Shown here piece by piece: positions 19,036-28,096 of a stretch of DNA of 64,000 nt. The notes beneath the pieces were generated by a model. That model worked only from the letters and a program-made list of their open reading frames with translations. It made no database searches and was not told the DNA's origin. Positions within the stretch are counted from its first letter, which is position 1; every line of letters begins with the position of its first letter. This DNA comes from Bacillus sp. REN3 (GTDB taxonomy: Bacteria; Bacillota; Bacilli; Bacillales; Cytobacillaceae), in contig NZ_JAERSD010000012.1 of the NCBI RefSeq assembly GCF_017912555.1, positions 1 to 64,000 on the forward strand, given 5' to 3'. Both the position numbers and the translations under genes were made by a program.

Positions 19036-21006
19036 ATGAAAAAGTTATCTGTATTGGCGAGCATCCTTATTGCAATTTCCTTGGTATTTCCCACCCATCC
19101 TGAAGGATCTCCACCAAACAACAAAGTACAAAAATTAGTTTTATTCAAGGAAATGATCGATGACAATGTCATAAAAGAGACTGGTTCTACTATTATTGAA
19201 AGATATGAAAACATCCCTGTTGCGTTGATTGAAATACCAAATGATAGGATTGGGGATTTTTCAGCAGCAAAGACGGTTATTTCAATTGAGAATGAACAAA
19301 AAGCCGAGGCAGCAGCGCAAGCCTCAGATTGGAGCACTACTGCTGTACAGGCGCAAAAAGCCTGGCATGCCAGCTTTACCGGAAAAAATATTAAAATAGC
19401 GATCATCGACACAGGCATTTCCCCTCACCCAGACCTGGAAATTGCCGGGGGGAAATCTTTCGTGCCATATACAAGCTCATTTTCCGATGACAACGGCCAC
19501 GGAACCCACATAGCCGGTATCGTGGCCGCGCGGAATAATGACATCGGAACGGTAGGTGTTGCACCTGGGGCCCTGCTTTACGCTGTAAAGGTGCTTGATA
19601 AGAATGGGGACGGTTATTTAACGGATATTGTTAAAGCGATTGACTGGTCGATCACGAATAATATCGATATCATCAATCTCAGCCTGGGTTCACTTGACCA
19701 TTCGCCAGCACTTGAATATTCCATCAAAAAAGCGTATAACTCAGGCGTCATGATCGTTGCGGCTGGCGGGAATGAAGGGAATGCTGAAGGCTACGGCGAC
19801 AATGTAGCCTATCCGGCAAGGTATGATTCAGTTATTGCCGTTTCTGCCGTTGACCAGCAAAAAAGAAGAGGGAATTTTTCTGCAACCGGTAATGCTATCG
19901 AATATGCCGCTCCCGGTGTTGGAATCCTTAGCACATATTTGAACAATCGATATGCCAGGTTAGATGGAACATCGATGGCTGCGGGTTTCGTGACCGGGAA
20001 TCTTGCATTATTAAAAGAAATGTACCCTTCCATGTCAAATGCCAGACTTAGGGAACAAATGAGGAAAACGGCAATCGATTTGGGCACACCAGGAAGGGAT
20101 CCATGGTTTGGTTACGGGATGGTCCAGTCACCACAAAGTCCTGAAAGGATTTCAGGAATGGACCGATTCGAGGTTGCTGCGAAAGCATCAAAAAGGGGCT
20201 GGCCATCAGCCTCGACTGTATTCATCAGTAACAGCAATGCCTTCGCGGACGCTTTGTCAGCCGCACCGTTGGCATACAAAAAAAATGCGCCGCTTCTTTT
20301 AACAGGACAGTCAAGCTTACATCCCGCAACAAAGAAAGAAATTACACGTTTAGGCGCAACTGAGGTCATTCTAGTCGGAGGAACAGGGAGCATCAGCGGC
20401 AAGGTTGAGAACGAATTGAAGACTATGGGGAAGCGCGTGAAACGGATAGGCGGCAAAAATAGATTCGAAGTTTCACGGAATATCGCCCTGCAATTAGGAA
20501 CGTTCAAAAAGGCAGTTGTCGCAAACGGCATCAACTTTCCTGATGCTCTAGCCATCGCTCCTTATGCCGCAAAACAGGGCATCCCGATTCTATTGACGAA
20601 GCCAGACAAACTTCCAGTGGAGACAGCCGAAGTTTTAAAAAGCAGGCCAGTCGAAGAGACCATCGTCGTCGGCGGTGAAGCCAGCGTAAATAAGACGGTG
20701 TATAGCCATTTGGTTAAACCAGTTCGAATCGGGGGAAAAGACAGGTATGAGGTAGCCCTGAATATCCATGTAAAGTATTTTCCAGAGGCTGACAGACTGT
20801 TCATCGCGACAGGTTCAACCTTTGCTGATGCCTTAAGCGGATCGGTTCTGATTGCAAAAGAAAATACAACATTATTGCTTACAGGCAGAGATGCACTGCC
20901 AGGTTCAGTCGCAGCTGTTCTTGGAAGCCGAAAGGACAGAAGCTACGTGGTCCTCGGCGGAACGGGATCTGTTGGTAATGGGATTATCTATGCCCTGAAC
21001 AAATAA
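19036..21006 (+). CDS. Secreted subtilisin-family protease with three cell-wall-binding type 2 repeats
   Basis: S8 serine endopeptidase destined for the cell surface. A signal peptide (MKKLSVLASILIAISLVFPT) leads into an inhibitor-I9-like propeptide to about residue 95. The catalytic domain has Asp125 (IIDTGI), His155 (GHGTHIAG), oxyanion Asn246 (GGNEG) and Ser313 (GTSMAA). From about residue 375 three CWB2 (pfam04122-type) repeats begin at RISGMDRFEVA, RIGGKNRFEVS and RIGGKDRYEVA, each with a FADALS/FPDALA and a GGxxSVS/N type element; these bind wall polymers. Length 656. It shares a bidirectional terminator with ltaS. In this position it may process wall-associated proteins. Confidence 0.92.
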   Translation: MKKLSVLASILIAISLVFPTHPEGSPPNNKVQKLVLFKEMIDDNVIKETGSTIIERYENIPVALIEIPNDRIGDFSAAKTVISIENEQKAEAAAQASDWSTTAVQAQKAWHASFTGKNIKIAIIDTGISPHPDLEIAGGKSFVPYTSSFSDDNGHGTHIAGIVAARNNDIGTVGVAPGALLYAVKVLDKNGDGYLTDIVKAIDWSITNNIDIINLSLGSLDHSPALEYSIKKAYNSGVMIVAAGGNEGNAEGYGDNVAYPARYDSVIAVSAVDQQKRRGNFSATGNAIEYAAPGVGILSTYLNNRYARLDGTSMAAGFVTGNLALLKEMYPSMSNARLREQMRKTAIDLGTPGRDPWFGYGMVQSPQSPERISGMDRFEVAAKASKRGWPSASTVFISNSNAFADALSAAPLAYKKNAPLLLTGQSSLHPATKKEITRLGATEVILVGGTGSISGKVENELKTMGKRVKRIGGKNRFEVSRNIALQLGTFKKAVVANGINFPDALAIAPYAAKQGIPILLTKPDKLPVETAEVLKSRPVEETIVVGGEASVNKTVYSHLVKPVRIGGKDRYEVALNIHVKYFPEADRLFIATGSTFADALSGSVLIAKENTTLLLTGRDALPGSVAAVLGSRKDRSYVVLGGTGSVGNGIIYALNK

Positions 21007-21048
21007 ATGGAAAAAGGGATTCCTTTCGCAGGAATCCCTTTTTCCATT
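21006..21048. terminator. Bidirectional terminator between the subtilase and ltaS
   Basis: A perfect 18-bp stem (21006-21023 with 21031-21048) with loop TTTCGCA. A/T-rich stem bases give U-rich 3' arms in both directions. It lies between the convergent stop codons. Confidence 0.9.
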
Positions 21049-22957
21049 ACTTCATAATCTCCTTGATCAAGTTGTTTTCAAGGATGAAACTTGAGGTTTC
21101 AATATCCTTCACTACCTTGTTGTAGCCTGGGCGGCAGGCCTCTAAATCCGTTGCCTCGCCCGCTTTATTATCGAGACAAGTTCCTGCTTCAAATGTTCCT
21201 TTATGAGAAGCATGGTAGTTATAGCGACCCGAATAGAACGTATGCTTTGTTGTTTCATAAGCAAAGCCAACAAAGCCCTCTTGCTTGATATCGAGCGGTT
21301 TCCCGAATTGAAACAGCGGTTCTTCTATTCCTAATAAAGAAGAAATCGTTGGGTATATATCCATTTGGCTCGCCGTTTTTTCATTCACCTTCCCTTCAGA
21401 TTGTCCTGGATGATGGATGATCAGCGGAACATTGAACTGTTCTTTCTCTCCAAATGGAACACCTAAAAGGTTTTTCACTTCATGCTGGTCTTTTGGGAGC
21501 AACCCATAATGATCCCCGTACATAACAAAGATCGTTTCATCCCAGAGACCTTCCTTTTTCAAATCGGCAATGAATTTGCCAACGGCTTTATCAAAGTAAT
21601 GGACACTTTGCAGATAATGGCCTGTTGAGGTACCTTCAAATTCATCCGGGAGTTTCAGGGATTGATACTCCTCTGGCAGTTCGAATGGCCGATGCACACT
21701 GAGAGTGATAATAAAATTATAAAAAGGCTTCTCGCTCTTTTTATAGACTTCCACCATCTGGGAAAACATGCTCTCATCGGAAATTCCCATTCCAATATTT
21801 TCGCGGTCATCAACCAGAGGATGGCCATTATGGTAAAAATCTGTAAATCCCTGTTTCCCATAGGCGGCCCTTCTATTCCAGAAATCAGGGCTGTTTCCAT
21901 GAGCCGCGCTGGTTTGATAACCTAATTTCTTCATAACTGTTGCCAGGGATTGATAATCATTTTGGGGATATGTTTTGTATATTCCTTTTGTCGACATTGG
22001 ATATAAAGAATTATTCGCCACGAATTCAGCATCCGAAGTATTTCCCCGCCCAATCTGCAGATAGGTTTTGGGGTAATAATGGCTTGCAGCTATCAGCTCA
22101 TTTATATGAGGGGTCACTTCTTCGCCTTCAACCTGCAGCCCGATTGGGAACGTATTTAACGACTCTGCCTGGATCATGATCAGGTTCTTCCCCTTGAATT
22201 TTCCATAGTAAGGAGAGAGTTTCTGCAGCTCTTGGTTTTTCCTGAATTCACTTCTGATTTCTTTCAATTTAGCCGAATCTTCACTAACCAGCTCGCCTGC
22301 AGCCGTATCTACAAGGAGCGAATGGCTCGCAGTGTAAATATGTGCAGGAATGACTCCAGTTAACGAAACCATATACTGATCTGAAAAAGTCATTTTCAAC
22401 GGGAAAAAGGCTGTGAACAATAACATTACAACACCTGTCCCAAAAAAAGCGGTTGATAGAAAGGATTTCCTTTCTCCTTGCATTTTTCGGTTGAACCAGA
22501 AAAAGCAGAGTAATACAACCGGAACATCCACCCAGTAAGCATAATCCGTTTTATAAATCAGGCTGATGACGGAATCAAACACCTCACCGACCTGGTTTGC
22601 CTGGCCCGCCAATTCAATGTGAAGAATCGCATCATAATATCTTTCATAGACAACATCCGCGTAAAGGAGGATATTGAAAAGAATATATAACAAACTGGCA
22701 ACTATTAAACTCAACTTAGATTTCTTTAAGACAAGTAGGCTGAGCAGTGCTAGACTGAATCCGCCGGATGCGAACAGTATGAATTTTTTGTGCGGGACCA
22801 ATTCAAGCTCATGGACAAAATATAAAGTCTTCAGTCCCCAGGCAACAGTAATTACAAGGAAGAGGACCAGGCTATATAGCCAAAATTTCTTACTGTATGG
22901 GAATTTCAAAAGGATGCACCTTCTCTTATTACTTATTTCCAAAAATAAGGTTTTCAT
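21047..22957 (-). CDS. ltaS: Lipoteichoic acid synthase family protein
   Basis: Polyglycerol-phosphate synthase of the alkaline phosphatase/sulfatase superfamily. Five N-terminal membrane segments span residues 25-190, followed by an extracellular domain. Metal ligand Glu265 lies in MIQAESLN, the catalytic Thr307 in GRGNTSDAEF, and YGDHYG carries the C-terminal Asp/His ligands. The 636 residues match LtaS/YfnI/YqgS. The annotated ATG (22957) has a poor ribosome binding site. A TTG at 22907-22909, with AGAAGG nine bases upstream, would give the more usual N-terminus (KFPYSKKFW) and may be the true start. Closeness to gtcA-yfhO-csbB fits a teichoic-acid theme. Which B. subtilis paralogue it equals cannot be told. 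Confidence 0.9.
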   Translation of the reverse strand: MKTLFLEISNKRRCILLKFPYSKKFWLYSLVLFLVITVAWGLKTLYFVHELELVPHKKFILFASGGFSLALLSLLVLKKSKLSLIVASLLYILFNILLYADVVYERYYDAILHIELAGQANQVGEVFDSVISLIYKTDYAYWVDVPVVLLCFFWFNRKMQGERKSFLSTAFFGTGVVMLLFTAFFPLKMTFSDQYMVSLTGVIPAHIYTASHSLLVDTAAGELVSEDSAKLKEIRSEFRKNQELQKLSPYYGKFKGKNLIMIQAESLNTFPIGLQVEGEEVTPHINELIAASHYYPKTYLQIGRGNTSDAEFVANNSLYPMSTKGIYKTYPQNDYQSLATVMKKLGYQTSAAHGNSPDFWNRRAAYGKQGFTDFYHNGHPLVDDRENIGMGISDESMFSQMVEVYKKSEKPFYNFIITLSVHRPFELPEEYQSLKLPDEFEGTSTGHYLQSVHYFDKAVGKFIADLKKEGLWDETIFVMYGDHYGLLPKDQHEVKNLLGVPFGEKEQFNVPLIIHHPGQSEGKVNEKTASQMDIYPTISSLLGIEEPLFQFGKPLDIKQEGFVGFAYETTKHTFYSGRYNYHASHKGTFEAGTCLDNKAGEATDLEACRPGYNKVVKDIETSSFILENNLIKEIMK

Positions 22958-23195
22958 CTTTTATTACTAACACAAATTTACATATATTTAAAGATTAATA
23001 AACAATATTTACTAAATATCGTATGAATTCTACTTTTTCCCTATTATCTTTGAATGATAATTATAAAAACTTTGTAACTTTTTTGGGCATAAAAATAAAA
23101 GGAAATTGGAATCAAAAAAGGAAATTACCCATATACAAAGGAGATTAAATGTACTAGGTCAGGGTATTATAGTAAAAAAATCCGAGGGCGTGATA

Positions 23196-23309
23196 ATGTT
23201 GGAGCATGAAGGTAATTTCATAACCGGGCTCTCTTGGGGAGTCACATTAAGTATTCCTTTGTGGATTTCATTTCTCGGCTGGATTAAATTATTGTTTATC
23301 TTATTTTGA
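23196..23309 (+). CDS. Small hydrophobic protein, 37 residues
   Basis: ATG at 23196 follows GAGGGCG; the peptide begins MLEHEGNFITGLSWGV and is mostly one transmembrane segment ending IKLLFILF. The frame is open further upstream to a TTG at 23106, but the upstream part looks non-coding. A terminator follows directly. I do not recognise the family; the charge-then-helix layout suggests a small membrane protein. Confidence 0.5.
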   Translation: MLEHEGNFITGLSWGVTLSIPLWISFLGWIKLLFILF

Positions 23310-23313
23310 ACCT

Positions 23314-23345
23314 AAAAACCCGCTTGATTTGCCAAGCAGGTTTTT
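23314..23345. terminator. Terminator shared by the small gene and galE
   Basis: AAAAACC-C-GCTTG pairs with CAAGC-A-GGTTTTT around a 6-nt loop (one mismatch). T-rich 3' arms in both orientations suit the convergent small protein gene and galE. Confidence 0.8.
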
Positions 23346-23356
23346 AAGGTGAACAA

Positions 23357-24370
23357 TTAATCTGTGTATCCGTGCGGATTTTTCTGCTGCCATCTCCAGG
23401 AATCAAGGCACATCTCTTCGATTCCTCTTTCAGCCTCCCAGCTTAGTTCAGCTTTTGCTTTTGCAGGGTCGGCATAGCAAACCGCTACATCTCCAGGGCG
23501 CCGGTTGACGATTTTGTATGGCACTTTATTGCCGGACGCCTTTTCAAAGGCTTTGACAAGCTGTAAAACACTGTAACCTTGCCCGGTGCCAAGGTTATAG
23601 GCATCCACTCCGGCAGTATTCATTACTTTATCCAATGCTTTCAAATGGCCTGTCGCAAGATCGACTACATGGATATAATCACGGACACCGGTTCCATCGA
23701 TGGTGTCATAATCATTTCCAAATACCTGCAATTCTTCAAGTTTACCAACAGCCACTTGCGTAATATATGGCATCAGGTTGTTCGGGATCCCATTGGGGTC
23801 CTCCCCAATACGGCCGCTCTCATGAGCGCCAATCGGGTTGAAGTAGCGGAGGAGAGCGATGCTCCAGCTATTGTCAGCAACATACAAATCTCTTAGAATT
23901 TGCTCGATCATCAGCTTGGTGCTGCCATAAGGATTCGTCGTGCTAAGCGGGAAGTCCTCGGAGACCGGCATCTTTTCAGGCATGCCATATACCGTCGCAG
24001 ATGAACTGAATACTAGGTTCCTTACATTACGCTCCTGCATCACCTCGCACAGCATCAGTGTACCAGTAAGGTTATTATGGTAGTATTGCAGCGGCTTCGC
24101 AACAGACTCTCCTACCGCTTTTAATCCCGCAAAGTGAATGACCGCTTCGATTTGGTTTTCCGCAAATACAGTCGCTAAGGCATCGCGGTCAAGCAAATCC
24201 ACTTCATAAAACTTGAAATCTTTTCCTGTGATTTCCTTGATCCGCTTTAACACTTCCGGTTTGCTATTAGAAAAATTATCGACAATGACAACCTCTTTTC
24301 CTGCATCAAGCAGTTCCACACAAGTATGGCTGCCAATATAGCCCGCACCGCCAGTTACTAAAATGGCCAT
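23357..24370 (-). CDS. galE: UDP-glucose 4-epimerase
   Basis: Interconverts UDP-glucose and UDP-galactose in the Leloir pathway and for envelope polysaccharides. The NAD motif [12 protein letters not shown] is at residues 6-17. The catalytic SSSATVYG and YGSTK (Tyr/Lys) follow, then [20 protein letters not shown] typical of true GalE. The frame extends to 24421, but the ATG at 24368-24370 has AGGAGG 11 bases upstream and gives the standard 337-residue protein, so I place the start there. Transcribed alone, convergent with the small gene. It could supply UDP-galactose to the polysaccharide operon at 0.3-11.8 kb. Confidence 0.94.
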   Translation of the reverse strand: MAILVTGGAGYIGSHTCVELLDAGKEVVIVDNFSNSKPEVLKRIKEITGKDFKFYEVDLLDRDALATVFAENQIEAVIHFAGLKAVGESVAKPLQYYHNNLTGTLMLCEVMQERNVRNLVFSSSATVYGMPEKMPVSEDFPLSTTNPYGSTKLMIEQILRDLYVADNSWSIALLRYFNPIGAHESGRIGEDPNGIPNNLMPYITQVAVGKLEELQVFGNDYDTIDGTGVRDYIHVVDLATGHLKALDKVMNTAGVDAYNLGTGQGYSVLQLVKAFEKASGNKVPYKIVNRRPGDVAVCYADPAKAKAELSWEAERGIEEMCLDSWRWQQKNPHGYTD

Positions 24371-24523
24371 TATTTTATTTACCTCCTGATTTTGAAGCCG
24401 GTAACGACTTAAAATAAACACAACTCATTAGGATTGATTATAGAATAAATCATAACAAAAAAACAGATTGCAAAAAAGCTGAGGGGGTTCATACTTTAAA
24501 AATAATTCTTAATTCCAAAATAA

Positions 24524-24546
24524 AAGGAATCCAATGGGGATTCCTT
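24524..24546 (-). terminator. Terminator of the yhf operon
   Basis: AAGGAATCC (24524-24532) pairs with GGATTCCTT (24538-24546). On the minus strand it is followed by TTATTTTGG. It lies 27 bases after the yhfW stop codon. Confidence 0.78.
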
Positions 24547-24572
24547 CTTCGTAGTCTAGTATATCATGTAAT

Positions 24573-25763
24573 TCACAGGACCCCCTCCAAAAAACTCTCG
24601 CCTTGATCCGTCGCCGGCAGTCCGAAGTAGTCGCTCATCGTGGCGCCGACGTCTGCCATGGTTGTTCTTGTTCCTATGTTTTTCTGTCTGACTTTTCTGC
24701 CTGTGATCATGATCGGGACGTATTCGCGGGTGTGGTTGGAATGGCCGATGGTTGGGTCATTCCCATGGTCTGCCATGATGATGATCAGGTCATCCTCTTC
24801 CATTTCAGGGATGAAGCCGGCAAGCCAGGCATCTGTATAGTTGAGGATTTCCGCGTACCAGCGGGGATCTTCCGAATGCCCGGCGAGGTCGGATTCCTGT
24901 ACGTTCACCAGGAAGGCGGCATCTCCTGTTTCTTCCTTATACGCTTCCTTTAGCTTGCCGAGCACTTCTTTTGTCTCGACAAGCGGAAATGCCGGCCCTT
25001 CTCCATGGAGGACGTCTGCTGTTTTTCCGATGCGGTATACTTTAAGGCCATGTCTTGAGGCAATCATCGGGAATTGGCCGTCAATATTGACCCCATAACC
25101 CATATGGTAGACGTTATAGCCATCGCCATACACTTTTGCTTTCGGGCTGTCGACACCCCACTGGCCTGGATGCTTTTCTTTTACGACAGAAAGGATGTGG
25201 TCAATGGAAGTCCTTGGGCTTCCATAGGCGATTACCCTGCTTGTGTCCACATTTTCCCTGACGATTTTGCCTACCTTTTTCAGCTTATCGAATGGCATCT
25301 TGTTAAAGTCTGCGCATATATTGATGATGTTTCCGAGCGAGGACTCCAGATTATCCCCGACTACTGCTGCATTGTCCACTGTAAAGACTGGCCGGTCCTT
25401 CCATGGATAGGCGATTTCATAACCTTCGGAGCGAAGGGCTGAAGCCAGGTTCTCATGGATGTCCTTCATCAGTCGCTTTGTTGATTGCTTCGGACAGCTG
25501 CCGGCGATTTCCTGGTGCCCCAGGTAGGTATCGGCGCCATGATGCGCTAATTTGGACCGTCCATAAGCCGTCCGTGGAGGGATTTTCCCATCCACCAGTG
25601 TCCCTAATCCCAGATTGTACATGACAGGTATGTTCAGGTGATCGACTGTTTCCCGGATATGCTTGTACGTATTTGCGCGGCAGTCATGTGGATTGAATTC
25701 TGCACAATCCTCCATCGCCCCGATCCCGAAGCTGTCGATGACGAGTAAAATCAGCTTTCCCAT
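24573..25763 (-). CDS. yhfW: Phosphopentomutase-like metalloenzyme YhfW
   Basis: Alkaline-phosphatase-superfamily protein of the phosphopentomutase type, 396 residues. It has the metal-binding Asp10 (LVIDSFGIG), ANTYKHI, the nucleophile block ADTYLGHQE (Thr79 by alignment to the DTxTGHWE of DeoB), and DHGNDPTIGHSNHTREYVP. It keeps the nucleophile and metal ligands but differs around them, so the substrate is probably not ribose/deoxyribose phosphate. The first GTG (25770) abuts the ribosome binding site; ATG 25761-25763, nine bases after GAGGAA, is the start. Last gene of the yhf operon, 2 bases after yhfX. E. coli YhfW is uncharacterised. Confidence 0.82.
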   Translation of the reverse strand: MGKLILLVIDSFGIGAMEDCAEFNPHDCRANTYKHIRETVDHLNIPVMYNLGLGTLVDGKIPPRTAYGRSKLAHHGADTYLGHQEIAGSCPKQSTKRLMKDIHENLASALRSEGYEIAYPWKDRPVFTVDNAAVVGDNLESSLGNIINICADFNKMPFDKLKKVGKIVRENVDTSRVIAYGSPRTSIDHILSVVKEKHPGQWGVDSPKAKVYGDGYNVYHMGYGVNIDGQFPMIASRHGLKVYRIGKTADVLHGEGPAFPLVETKEVLGKLKEAYKEETGDAAFLVNVQESDLAGHSEDPRWYAEILNYTDAWLAGFIPEMEEDDLIIIMADHGNDPTIGHSNHTREYVPIMITGRKVRQKNIGTRTTMADVGATMSDYFGLPATDQGESFLEGVL

Positions 25764-25765
25764 TC

Positions 25766-26926
25766 CTAACACTTCCTCTCAAAGTGGACCAGCTCGGGCT
25801 TCCCGGCCTGGATTCCCCTGACAAGGGCAATATGGGCCCGGGTGACGAATAACTGTGTCCTGAAGGCGAAGATGGCTGTATCCCCCGTTTTCACTGTGAA
25901 ATCTTCTGGTTTGCCTATTTTTCCATAGTAATCGATGGCTTCAGGAGCACATTCAAATGCCTGGACCTTTTGCTCCAAAATCGCTTCTTCATTGTCCGCA
26001 ACAAGGCAGCCGGTGATGTTTGACCTTCCGTAATAGCCGCCGCCAATGACATAATGATGCTCCTCATCCTCATGGGAAACTTCTGTCACATAAATGATCG
26101 CCGGCTTCTCGGGAAGGTCCTTGTAAGCGTGCAAAGGAGTCGTTCCTGTCAGGGCATGTCCCGGCTCGCCATGTGTCACACCTTGCTCTGCCAAAAAGGG
26201 GATCGTTTCGCAGCTAGTCGCGCTTGGGCCATTGACCTGCTCTGCCTTCATCCCGTTTTCCTCCAGCATTTTCTTCGCTTTCAGCAGGGTAGTGAAATTT
26301 TCCGTCGGCTCCATCGCCTGAAGGTCCCGGGATAATTGGAAATTCGGGAAGGTGGTCACTCCGGCAACCCGGATTCCTGGCAATGCGGACAATTCGGCAA
26401 GGCTTCCGGGGAGGTTTTCCAACCGGAAACCACCCTCCTGTCCCGGATAAATGAGGTCGTTTTCTCCATAGACTTTTAAAAGAATGTCCTGGACCTTTCC
26501 TTGCCTGGCCGCTTCATTTGCTACCTGCTTTGCCCTCTCAATGGAAAAAACCGTGACCACTTCTGGGTTCCAGGATAAGGCTTCAGCCCATTGGTGCTTG
26601 CCTGGCTGGACGAGATGCCCAATATTGCCAATTGCCACACCTGCCTCAAACAATCTTTTCCCTTCATCGAATTCAACTGACACGGCTTTTTCAATGCCGT
26701 TATCAGCGATCAGCCGCCCGATTTGCGGAAGCCGGCCGAGCTGCTTGCTCATGAAATAAAGCTGTACGCCATGGGTCTTCGCTGATTGAGCGAGGAGACG
26801 GGCGTTTTCCTGTAAGACATCCAGGTCGATCACATACGTATTGGGCGGAATCCCGCCATTTTGATGAAGGGTGACTCCTGCCTGGATGAGTTTTGGGTTT
26901 CTCCTTTTCGTTACCTCTAAAAACAC
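25766..26926 (-). CDS. yhfX: YhfX, fold-III PLP enzyme (alanine-racemase-like)
   Basis: Alanine racemase N-terminal-like barrel with a probable PLP lysine at Lys61 (YFMSKQLGR). The internal motifs LLKVYGENDLIYPGQEGGF, APSATSC-like GPSATSCETIPF and HGEPGHALTGTTP match what I recall of E. coli YhfX. The frame is open to a TTG at 26965, but the GTG at 26924-26926 follows AAGGGGG and yields FLEVTKRRNPKLI, which aligns with the start of E. coli YhfX (MFVEALKRQNPALI). I use it (386 residues). The reaction is unknown: racemase, aldolase or dehydratase are all possible for this fold. It lies 39 bases after yhfS. Confidence 0.82.
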   Translation of the reverse strand: MFLEVTKRRNPKLIQAGVTLHQNGGIPPNTYVIDLDVLQENARLLAQSAKTHGVQLYFMSKQLGRLPQIGRLIADNGIEKAVSVEFDEGKRLFEAGVAIGNIGHLVQPGKHQWAEALSWNPEVVTVFSIERAKQVANEAARQGKVQDILLKVYGENDLIYPGQEGGFRLENLPGSLAELSALPGIRVAGVTTFPNFQLSRDLQAMEPTENFTTLLKAKKMLEENGMKAEQVNGPSATSCETIPFLAEQGVTHGEPGHALTGTTPLHAYKDLPEKPAIIYVTEVSHEDEEHHYVIGGGYYGRSNITGCLVADNEEAILEQKVQAFECAPEAIDYYGKIGKPEDFTVKTGDTAIFAFRTQLFVTRAHIALVRGIQAGKPELVHFERKC

Positions 26927-26965
26927 GAAGCTTGCCCCCTTACATTGGGATTCTCTGATGTTCAA

Positions 26966-28096
26966 TCATTGTTCCTGCGCAGCCGGTATCGCCTTTTTCA
27001 GGATGTCGACAATCGTCGCTGCGCCGGCCTTCATCGGATTGATTCTCAAACCATACTCTTTCAGCTTCGGCTGCGACTCGATGAAGCTTCCCGATACCCG
27101 ATAAATCATCGGGATGATTTCATATTTTGATTCCGCTCCGACTGGATGGGTTGCCGCTCCGCAGCTGTCGCTTAACGAAATCACTTTTTGGGCAATCGGC
27201 TGTTCAAGTTCGACAATCACATTTTTCGATTGGGCATTTGTCATGTAGGCAGCTCTTATTCCCGGCACCTCCCCTTCATTCAGGCGCCGGCACAGCTCCT
27301 CGACTTGCTCATTTTGAATCGCGAGTGAAACAGGGGCGAATGTCATCATCCGCAGCAGCTCCATCGCTTCATATCCCTGCACCTGCCCGCCGCCTGAATA
27401 GTTGCGTTCGTGGATGACATCGAGCGCTTCCTTTTTCCCGGCAATGATTCCAATTCCTTCGGGGCCAAGCACCTTGAAGCCAGAGAAGGTGGAATAGTCA
27501 GCGCCATACTCAACCCCGATTCCCGGTGTCTTGAATGCGCAATAGTTATCATCGACGACGATCGGAAGATCCGGGCGGCTTGCCTTAACCACCTCGATCA
27601 CCGCTTTCAGTCTGTAGGTATCCGTCGGCTGCTGACGGGCGTGCTGGATATAGAACACTTTGCAATCCGTCGTCTCCACCGTTTCGGCAACAGCGGCAAG
27701 GTCATTGAAGTCAACCTGCTCAGTATGGATACCGAGAATGCGGATGGTTTCTTTTGTCGTCGTATAGACCGGGGCAGTATGGATCAGCATTTTATCACCA
27801 GCAGATAAGAGCGCGCTCAGGATCATGCGGATCGCTCCTGTTCCCGCACCCCTGGCAAGCGCGCAAGCCTCCGTTCCGAAAAAATCGGCAATCGCCCGTT
27901 CGACCCGTTCCGTTTGCTCGGGCCGTTTCCACTTAGGGGAGACGCCTAAATCTCCCATCGATAAAAATTGCTTCCCTTCGAAATGGCGGCTCATCATATG
28001 GACAAGCTTGAATTGCAGTTCTTTCGCTTCTTCAATGGACAGACTCGGCAGTACCGAATCTGCATATTTCAACGTCTTTGCATCATAGCCGGACAT
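26966..28096 (-). CDS. yhfS: YhfS, aminotransferase-fold PLP enzyme
   Basis: Fold-type I PLP protein of 376 residues. The phosphate-loop region is RGAGTGAIRMIL (82-93), the cofactor-binding Asp is in VDDNYCAFK (181-189), and the Schiff-base Lys208 is in SGFKVLGPEGIG. It is the YhfS branch, distantly related to class V aminotransferases and methionine gamma-lyase-like proteins; no substrate is established. It begins 1 codon after php (TGA-ATG) with AAAGGAG just upstream. With YhfX it makes two different PLP enzymes in one operon, pointing to an amino-compound pathway. Confidence 0.82.
   Translation of the reverse strand: MSGYDAKTLKYADSVLPSLSIEEAKELQFKLVHMMSRHFEGKQFLSMGDLGVSPKWKRPEQTERVERAIADFFGTEACALARGAGTGAIRMILSALLSAGDKMLIHTAPVYTTTKETIRILGIHTEQVDFNDLAAVAETVETTDCKVFYIQHARQQPTDTYRLKAVIEVVKASRPDLPIVVDDNYCAFKTPGIGVEYGADYSTFSGFKVLGPEGIGIIAGKKEALDVIHERNYSGGGQVQGYEAMELLRMMTFAPVSLAIQNEQVEELCRRLNEGEVPGIRAAYMTNAQSKNVIVELEQPIAQKVISLSDSCGAATHPVGAESKYEIIPMIYRVSGSFIESQPKLKEYGLRINPMKAGAATIVDILKKAIPAAQEQ

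Noticed and set aside
25766-26965. Longer yhfX with TTG start at 26965
   Set aside because: The extra 13 residues have no family counterpart, while the GTG at 26926 has a good ribosome binding site and matches the E. coli YhfX N-terminus.
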